Assembly: GCA_003153855.1 (NCBI GenBank) | Contig: PMBM01000135.1 | Location: forward strand, 11,044-17,463 | Length of the DNA: 6,420 nt | Reading direction: 5' to 3' | Origin: Propionibacteriaceae bacterium | GTDB lineage: Bacteria > Actinomycetota > Actinomycetes > Propionibacteriales > Propionibacteriaceae | Part shown: piece after piece, positions 1 through 4,007 of the stretch | Numbering within the stretch: position 1 is the stretch's first letter | How the letters are laid out: each line of letters starts with the position of its first letter | Made by a program: the position numbers and the translations under genes | Notes under the pieces: generated by a model | The model's input: the letters and a program-made list of their open reading frames with translations, nothing else | The model's database searches: none | What the model was told of the DNA's origin: nothing

Positions 1-132
1 GAAGGCGTGGTGGGAACGTACTTGGCCACGAGCCGCCTGGTCTCGGCGAGTGTCTCGAGTGTCATCGGCATGCCGGTCAATGTACCGCTGTGGGCCTTTC
101 GTGCTAATACCGCGGTCCAGCGTTAAGCACCT

Positions 133-219
133 GCTCATCTGACTGGAGTCTGATATGCGGCGGAGCTACATTTCCATTACTGGCGCTCCAGTCATCACCG
201 GGCCGGGGGACTTCGGTGA
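133..219 (+). promoter_or_regulatory. Conserved leader block, copy 1
   Basis: This block is closely similar to 1244-1332. The first 25 nt (133-157, containing GACTGGAGTCTGATATG) are identical and the rest is roughly 80% identical by eye, with two one-base indels. An inverted repeat TGACTGGAG (140-148) / CTCCAGTCA (186-194) could form a 9-bp stem, and TCACCG (195-200) / CGGTGA (214-219) a second one around a G-rich loop. The distance from the end of the identical block to the start codon is nearly the same in both copies. A promoter, an operator or a structured 5' untranslated RNA would all fit. No sigma-factor consensus or known riboswitch could be assigned. Confidence 0.5.
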
Positions 220-286
220 ACAAAACCTTTCTGAGATGCGCCCGCATTCACATTGCCGGGCCACGGGGGCGGTCCTGGAACCGACC

Positions 287-297
287 GAAGGAAAGAG
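287..297 (+). promoter_or_regulatory. Ribosome binding site of first substrate gene
   Basis: GAAGGAAAGAG lies 6 nt upstream of the ATG at 304. It decides the start: an in-frame upstream ATG at 253 has no comparable purine-rich site and would put a proline/glycine-rich stretch in front of the basic n-region of the signal peptide. The matching position in the paralogue also carries a GAAGGAG before its ATG. Confidence 0.8.
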
Positions 298-303
298 CTA
301 CCC

Positions 304-924
304 ATGTCCACAACCACCTCCAAGAAGCGTCGTGCCTTTCTTCCGCTCCTCGTTGCCGGCGGCGTCTCGTCGCTGGTCCTGGCACTGGGAATGTCTCCGA
401 CCCTCTCGGCCTTCACCGCGTCCATCCAGAACTCCGTCAACACTGCGGGCACCGGTGCCCTGGTCATGGAGGAGACATCGGGCGGTGTGACGTGCAGGAG
501 CACCGACGACACCAACGGCGTCTCGGGCAACGCCGCCATCTGCGCCACGATCAACAAGTACGGGAGCAAGCTCCTGACGCCAGGCGGCCCGGCCAACACC
601 ACGTACATCCTGATCAGGAACTTGGGCTCTGTCTCCGCGGCGAGCTTCAGCCTGACGCCGGGCGCCTGCACCCAGTCCACCCTGGGCACCACGAACGGCA
701 CCGCGAGCGACCTCTGCGACAAGATCAAGGTGAAGATCACCACCGGGAGTACGACCGTCTATGACGGGACCGCGGCGTCCTTCACGGCAGCGCAGGCCCT
801 GGCGCCACTTGCCGCGGGCTTCAGTGCGACGTTCACCTTTGCCGTCTCTCTCGACTCCAGCGCCACGAACGCCTACCAGGGCTTGCAGGCCTCGCAGCCG
901 CTCACGTGGACCTTCGGAGGCTGA
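304..924 (+). CDS. SipW-dependent-type secreted protein (TasA/camelysin-like), paralogue 1
   Basis: A 206-residue protein predicted to be exported and to end up at the cell surface or outside the cell. The n-region is basic (KKRR at 7-10) and is followed by a hydrophobic core of about residues 13-30. The segment SPTLSAFTASIQNSVNTAG (31-49) has the SipW-type pattern, with cleavage probably after A36. As in TasA, the motif continues past the cut site into an Asn/Thr stretch and a Gly-Ala-Leu-Val strand. The mature part is Thr/Ser/Ala-rich and probably all beta, with an LTPG...IRNLGSVSAASF segment (91-115) that matches the PG...NxG strand pattern of the TasA/camelysin family. Cysteines 64, 80, 122 and 138 have counterparts in the neighbour and could form two disulfides. 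There is no LPXTG or sorting tail. It is followed by a strong stem-loop and lies upstream of two cognate-type peptidases. A structural fibre subunit is the best guess; function is unproven. Confidence 0.85.
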   Translation: MSTTTSKKRRAFLPLLVAGGVSSLVLALGMSPTLSAFTASIQNSVNTAGTGALVMEETSGGVTCRSTDDTNGVSGNAAICATINKYGSKLLTPGGPANTTYILIRNLGSVSAASFSLTPGACTQSTLGTTNGTASDLCDKIKVKITTGSTTVYDGTAASFTAAQALAPLAAGFSATFTFAVSLDSSATNAYQGLQASQPLTWTFGG

Positions 925-973
925 GCTGTACCCACCCATAGCGGCGTTCGTGGCCGATTGCGCCGCGACAAGT

Positions 974-1016
974 CACGCGGTGTTGGTGCGCCCGATGGGT
1001 GCGCCAACACCGCGTG
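974..1016 (+). terminator. Long stem-loop, probable terminator after paralogue 1
   Basis: The arms 974-993 and 997-1016 form a 20-bp stem with a three-base loop (GAT), 50 nt after the stop codon at 924. The only two non-Watson-Crick positions are G-U pairs in a plus-strand transcript. In a minus-strand transcript the same positions would be A-C mismatches, so the stem is better on the plus strand. There is no U-tract after it, which is common in high-GC actinobacteria. A weaker 6-bp inverted repeat (941-946/961-966) precedes it. Confidence 0.7.
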
Positions 1017-1068
1017 TGTGTCTGCTCGGTCCTCGTCCGTGACACGGCCTGCGCGGGTGGGCCTCTCA

Positions 1069-1114
1069 ACGAGCCGCCACGCGCACGAAGGACGAGCCGC
1101 CACGCGCACGAAGG
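1069..1114. repeat. Two perfect tandem copies of a 23-bp unit
   Basis: Positions 1069-1091 and 1092-1114 are identical (ACGAGCCGCCACGCGCACGA followed by AGG). The repeat lies between the stem-loop and leader copy 2, and its end touches the left edge of the duplicated leader. With only two units, it looks like local slippage or a trace of the duplication event rather than a functional array. Confidence 0.85.
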
Positions 1115-1243
1115 ACGTAGCGGGGGCGCACTTCGCCACGAGCCGGCTCGCCTCGGCGAGGCCTCGAGAGTCAGCGGCACGACGGTCGACGCCCCAGTCC
1201 AGGGGCCCTACTTGCTCATCCCCCGGGCGCAACATTAGGCACC

Positions 1244-1332
1244 GCTCATCTGACTGGAGTCTGATATGTAACCCGGTTACCTTTCCATCACTGGCACTCC
1301 AGAAGATCACCGAGCCGGGGGGACTTCGATGA
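1244..1332 (+). promoter_or_regulatory. Conserved leader block, copy 2
   Basis: The first 25 nt (1244-1268) are identical to 133-157. The inverted repeat is kept in shortened form as CTGGAGT (1254-1260) / ACTCCAG (1296-1302). The G-rich GCCGGGGGGACTTCG segment (1315-1329) is also kept. The block ends about 85 nt before the start codon, as in copy 1. Conservation of this non-coding stretch between paralogues whose mature proteins have diverged argues for a regulatory role, but its type is not identifiable from sequence. Confidence 0.5.
1268..1280. promoter_or_regulatory. Perfect palindrome GTAACC-C-GGTTAC
   Basis: A 13-bp inverted repeat with a single central base, directly after the 25-nt identical leader block. 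The same place in copy 1 (157-169) has no palindrome, so the site is specific to paralogue 2. GTAACC also occurs at 2175-2180 upstream of the first peptidase gene. It may be an operator half-site pair; no regulator can be named. Confidence 0.35.
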
Positions 1333-1400
1333 TCAACCCAAATCTGGGGGCGCCTGCACAACACATTTTCCGGACTCCAGGGGGACGTTCCGGATCCAAC

Positions 1401-1407
1401 GAAGGAG
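1401..1407 (+). promoter_or_regulatory. Ribosome binding site of second substrate gene
   Basis: GAAGGAG lies 10 nt upstream of the ATG at 1418. It is in the same relative place as the site before paralogue 1 and fixes the start just before the basic n-region of the signal peptide. Confidence 0.85.
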
Positions 1408-1417
1408 AAACCTTTCC

Positions 1418-2065
1418 ATGTCCGAAACCACCTCCAAGAAGCGCAAGCTCTCTCTGCCGCTCATCGTTGCCGGCGGCGTGTCGTCGCTCGTCCTGGCCCT
1501 TGGAATGTCGCCCACCTTCTCCGCCTTCACCGCGCAGATCACGAACAACGCGAACAACGCGAGCGCAGGCACCTTGATCATGACGGAGACCTCCGGTGCT
1601 GTGATCTGTAACAGCAACGACGCCGTTCCGGTCGGCAACACCCTCGGCACCACGAACGCCGCGACGTGCGCCATCGACAAGTTCGGCCCGAACACGCCGC
1701 TGTACCCGGGTCAGTACCTGACCACGACGGTCACCATCAAGAACAGCGGAACGGTCACGCCCACGTCGTTCAGCCTGACGCCCGGTACCTGCACCCAGGC
1801 CCTCGGCACGCCCAACGGTGGCGCGACGCTCGCTTGCGGCAAGTTCAACATCAAGGTCTACGCCGGCTCCTCAGCGACGGGCGTCGCGCTCAACGCCGTC
1901 GGCCAGCAGACGCCCTCGACGTTCACGACCGCTCTCGCCCTGACGCCGCCGGCTCCCGGCGCCACCCAGGACTACACGTTCTGGATCCAGCTCGACAGCT
2001 CCGCTGACAACTCCTTCCAGGGCATCACGATCAACCAGCCCCTGGTGTGGAAGTTCCAGGCCTAG
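1418..2065 (+). CDS. SipW-dependent-type secreted protein (TasA/camelysin-like), paralogue 2
   Basis: A 215-residue paralogue of the preceding gene product. The signal region is nearly the same: KKRK at 7-10, hydrophobic core about 13-30, then SPTFSAFTAQITNNANNASA (31-50), with predicted cleavage after A36. About 33 of the first 39 residues are identical to paralogue 1, while the mature part is much more diverged and differs by several indels. The strand pattern LYPGQYLTTTVTIKNSG (95-111) is typical of the TasA/camelysin family (PG followed by NxG). Cysteines 64, 84, 125 and 140 correspond to the four in paralogue 1. There is no sorting signal, transmembrane tail or repeat domain. The protein is probably exported through Sec, processed by one of the two downstream SipW-type peptidases, and assembled outside the cell. 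Assembly into fibres is inferred from the family. Confidence 0.88.
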   Translation: MSETTSKKRKLSLPLIVAGGVSSLVLALGMSPTFSAFTAQITNNANNASAGTLIMTETSGAVICNSNDAVPVGNTLGTTNAATCAIDKFGPNTPLYPGQYLTTTVTIKNSGTVTPTSFSLTPGTCTQALGTPNGGATLACGKFNIKVYAGSSATGVALNAVGQQTPSTFTTALALTPPAPGATQDYTFWIQLDSSADNSFQGITINQPLVWKFQA

Positions 2066-2080
2066 TCAGTACCACGCGAG

Positions 2081-2110
2081 GGGGTTCCGCGGCTCTGGCC
2101 GCGGAACCCC
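2081..2110 (+). terminator. Stem-loop terminator after paralogue 2
   Basis: A perfect 13-bp GC-rich stem (GGGGTTCCGCGGC at 2081-2093, GCCGCGGAACCCC at 2098-2110) with a TCTG tetraloop, starting 16 nt after the stop codon at 2065. No U-tract follows. It suggests that transcription from the substrate gene ends or is reduced here, so the peptidase genes may have their own promoter or receive read-through. Confidence 0.8.
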
Positions 2111-2119
2111 ATCGCTCAA

Positions 2120-2135
2120 GCCGGGACATCCCGGC
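2120..2135 (+). other. Small second hairpin downstream of the terminator
   Basis: GCCGGGA (2120-2126) and TCCCGGC (2129-2135) are perfect inverted repeats separated by two bases. The hairpin lies 10 nt after the main stem-loop. It may reinforce termination or be part of the leader of the next gene. Confidence 0.4.
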
Positions 2136-2206
2136 ACACGCAAGGATTCGGGGGGATCCGTGCACAAGGTTCGGGTAACCGATTCCTGAAGCCACCACTC
2201 GATTCG

Positions 2207-2215
2207 AAAAGGGCG
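2207..2215 (+). promoter_or_regulatory. Weak ribosome binding site of first peptidase gene
   Basis: AAAAGGGCG ends 9 nt before the ATG at 2225. It is a poorer Shine-Dalgarno match than those before the substrate genes, which would fit lower production of a catalytic membrane protein than of its substrates. Confidence 0.45.
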
Positions 2216-2224
2216 AAACCGGTC

Positions 2225-3913
2225 ATGAACAACAAGGCATGGACGATCTCGGTCGCCGCGAGCATCTTGCTCGTGGTCGGCGTCGTCGCCACGTTGTTCG
2301 GGTCCGGTTATCGCCTTTTTGTCGTTGCGACGCCGAGCATGGGCACGGTCGCACCGGTGGGCACGCTGGTCGCCGTACACCCGGAGGCTGCGTACCGCGT
2401 CGGCGACATCGTGACCTACGAGCGCAAGAACCGTTCGTACACCCACCGCATCGTCGACATCACCGACCAGGGCTACATCACCAAGGGCGACATCAACGAC
2501 GCCACGGATGCCCTTCCCGTACAGCCCGACGAGGTCGTTGGGCTCGTGACGGTCCGCCTCCGGTACGCCGGCTTCCTCCTTCAGGGACTGCCGTGGATAC
2601 TCATCGGCTGTGCGGTCGTCTACGTCATCACACTGTTGCCTCGGGTGCGCCAGTCGTGGCGCTGGCAGATCAGGTTCATCGGCTGGTCGCTGGTCCTGAG
2701 CGCCGTCATGCTGTGGTTCCGGCCGTGGGTCAACCTCGTGCTGATGGGCTACAACGCCTCGGGCGACGGGGTCGCCATGCACCTCGTCAGCACCGGCATC
2801 TTCCCTGTCAAGGTGCTCGGCACCGTGCTCCAGAGCGGGCAGGATGCCGTCGTCCAGCAGAATGTCATGGACTCCAGCGGGCGCTACACGGTGATTCCGC
2901 AGCTCGCCCTGACGCCGGGGTGGTTCCTGCTCCTGCTCGCGATCTGCCTCACGCCCATGCTGGCGTCGTTGCTGATCAAGGTCGAGGACACGAGGCCGGC
3001 CGAGGCTACGGAGGTCGCCGAGGCTCCCGTGGAGAAGGCGCCCGTCAACACCCGCCGTCGCGTAGCCCTGCTCGCTCTCGTCGTGACCACCAGCGTGGTG
3101 CTCGTTGCGCTCGTGCTGCAGTGGTCGACGCAGTCGGCGTTCGCCGCATCCATCAACAACTCGACCAACAACGCAGTGACGCGGACCTGGTTCACGTGCC
3201 AGAGCGCCGAGGTCGGCACGTCGAACGCGCGCTTCGTGTGGGGGCTGACGGCCACGGGCAACCAGACCGACCTCACCACCAACGGGCGCACCGGAACGTA
3301 CAAGAACCTGGGCACCGCAGCCACCGCGAGCGCGAGCTCGCCCTGTCCGCACGACACCCAGGGCTCGCTGAAGTTCAACGGCGGTACGTGCATCTACACG
3401 CAGGTCGGTGTCGTGGGCACCGAGACGTTCTCGGAAGAGATCTGGTTCAACACGACGAACGTGTCGCTCAACGGAAAGCTCATGGGCTTCACCGAGGCCC
3501 CGGCGAACCCGGCCACCCAGACCAAGTACGACCGGCACATCTACATCGACGAGAACGGCCGCGTGCTCTTCGGCGTCTACCCGGGTGGCCAGGCTGTCGT
3601 CTCGTCGCCGGCCGGCAAGAACTGGGCCGACGGGACCTGGCACCAGGTCATAGCGACGTCGGCTCCTGGCAAGATCTCGCTCTACCTCGACGGCAACCTG
3701 ATCAGCTCCCGCTCGGACACGGCGGGACAGGACGTCTCGTTCACCGGCTACTGGGAGGTCGGCTGCGGTCTGCTGGCCCAGTGGCAGGACGCGAACGGTA
3801 CGCCCCAGAACTTCTCCTCGTACTACACGGGCAACCTTCGCCTCGCCGCGGTCTACGACAAGACGCTGAGCGCGACCGAGGTCAAGGACCACTACGTGGC
3901 GGGTACGGCCTGA
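2225..3913 (+). CDS. SipW-type signal peptidase I fused to a LamG-like domain, paralogue 1
   Basis: A 562-residue membrane protein. Residues 8-27 form the first helix. An extracytoplasmic S26B-type peptidase domain follows, with Ser38 in TPSMG, His74 in YTHRIVD (His in place of the bacterial Lys), and Asp90/Asp96 in KGDINDATD, the ER/SipW-type Ser-His-Asp set. Further helices are predicted at about 115-137, 151-168 and 229-252. The loop 169-228 between them is outside the cell and strongly conserved in the paralogue. After a Pro/Glu-rich cytosolic linker and RRR (277-279), a fifth helix (280-299) leads out to a LamG/concanavalin-like domain (about 335-560), seen in FSEEIWFNT, WHQVIATSAPGKISLYLDG and LSATEVKDHYVAG. 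Four cysteines (325, 374, 389, 514) match those of the paralogue. It probably processes the two upstream secreted proteins. It is much longer than SipW (about 190 residues) because of the fusion. Confidence 0.88.
   Translation: MNNKAWTISVAASILLVVGVVATLFGSGYRLFVVATPSMGTVAPVGTLVAVHPEAAYRVGDIVTYERKNRSYTHRIVDITDQGYITKGDINDATDALPVQPDEVVGLVTVRLRYAGFLLQGLPWILIGCAVVYVITLLPRVRQSWRWQIRFIGWSLVLSAVMLWFRPWVNLVLMGYNASGDGVAMHLVSTGIFPVKVLGTVLQSGQDAVVQQNVMDSSGRYTVIPQLALTPGWFLLLLAICLTPMLASLLIKVEDTRPAEATEVAEAPVEKAPVNTRRRVALLALVVTTSVVLVALVLQWSTQSAFAASINNSTNNAVTRTWFTCQSAEVGTSNARFVWGLTATGNQTDLTTNGRTGTYKNLGTAATASASSPCPHDTQGSLKFNGGTCIYTQVGVVGTETFSEEIWFNTTNVSLNGKLMGFTEAPANPATQTKYDRHIYIDENGRVLFGVYPGGQAVVSSPAGKNWADGTWHQVIATSAPGKISLYLDGNLISSRSDTAGQDVSFTGYWEVGCGLLAQWQDANGTPQNFSSYYTGNLRLAAVYDKTLSATEVKDHYVAGTA
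3053..3184 (+). other. Internal signal-peptide-like segment in the first peptidase
   Basis: This encodes residues 277-320: RRR, a hydrophobic helix, then STQSAFAASINNSTNNAVTR. It aligns with the substrate signal region, where the matching part reads SPTFSAFTAQITNNANNASA. The predicted topology puts this helix N-in/C-out, the orientation of a signal peptide, and the potential cut after A305 lies on the same side as the catalytic serine. It is a candidate self-processing site that would release the LamG domain. Whether cleavage happens is unknown. Confidence 0.55.
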
Positions 3914-3983
3914 GCGGGAGCCTCGCTCCATCATGAGACATCTGTGGTTTACGGATCTCGCTCACCGGGCCCCGTGAGAACTT

Positions 3984-4006
3984 GGACTCCCCAGGGAAGT
4001 GAGTCC
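3984..4006 (+). promoter_or_regulatory. Ribosome binding site of second peptidase gene, in a small hairpin loop
   Basis: AGGGA (3993-3997) lies 10 nt before the GTG at 4008. It sits in the loop of an inverted repeat GGACTC (3984-3989) / GAGTCC (4001-4006). The site decides between two in-frame GTG codons: 3999 is only one base from it, 4008 is at normal spacing. The 94-bp intergenic region (3914-4007) has no strong terminator, so the two peptidase genes are probably one transcript. Confidence 0.5.
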
Positions 4007-4007
4007 G

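Larger units (their letters stand above)
1..303 (+). repeat. Duplicated upstream region, copy 1 (leader of first substrate gene)
   Basis: This gene-free stretch aligns end to end with 1110-1417, with about the same length (303 versus 308 nt) and a constant offset of about 1110 nt. Matching landmarks by eye are GAAGG at 1, a CTTGGCCACGAGCC segment at 21, CTCGGCGAG at 42, the 25-nt identical block at 133-157, CCGGGGGACTTCG near 203-215, and CGAAGGA before the start codon. It belongs to a tandem duplication of leader plus gene. The repeat is already in progress at base 1, so the duplicated unit may extend left of the window. I see no gene here. Confidence 0.85.
1110..1417 (+). repeat. Duplicated upstream region, copy 2 (leader of second substrate gene)
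   Basis: This is the homologue of 1-303, running into the start codon at 1418. The most conserved part is 1244-1332; the region before it (1130-1190) is clearly related but more diverged, for example CTTCGCCACGAGCC and CTCGGCGAG. Together with paralogue 2 it forms the second copy of a unit of about 1.1 kb. It contains no convincing gene. Confidence 0.85.

Noticed and set aside
1069..1114. CRISPR-like repeat
   Set aside because: Two directly adjacent 23-bp units without spacers; no cas genes.
1244..1417. Possible cyclic-di-AMP (ydaO-type) riboswitch, suggested by GCCGGGGGGAC and TAACCCGGT
   Set aside because: The two motifs occur in the wrong order for ydaO and the other conserved segments are absent.
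1..1417. Insertion sequence or transposon ends as the cause of the duplicated leader
   Set aside because: No transposase, no terminal inverted repeats and no target-site duplications were seen. Simple tandem duplication of leader plus gene explains the pattern.
304..2065. Sortase-assembled pilin genes
   Set aside because: Neither protein has an LPXTG-like motif, a C-terminal hydrophobic helix or a basic tail, and no sortase is present; the peptidase domains have SipW-type Ser-His motifs, not the sortase TLxTC.
2120..2190. Possible cyclic-di-GMP (GEMM-I) riboswitch upstream of the first peptidase gene, suggested by CACACGCAAGG and GGGTAACCGA
   Set aside because: The second conserved helix with GACGCAAAGCC and the tetraloop are missing, and the region is too short for the full fold.
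2066..3934. Long open frame on the minus strand (622 codons) opposite the first peptidase gene
   Set aside because: It is a shadow of the high-GC plus-strand gene. It is Arg/Val/Asp-rich and low in complexity, has no recognisable domain, and runs through the terminator region. The plus strand carries clear catalytic motifs.
2239..3936. Second long plus-strand frame (565 codons) overlapping the first peptidase gene
   Set aside because: Arg/His-rich translation without domains or hydrophobic segments; the overlapping frame holds a complete peptidase with membrane helices and LamG motifs.
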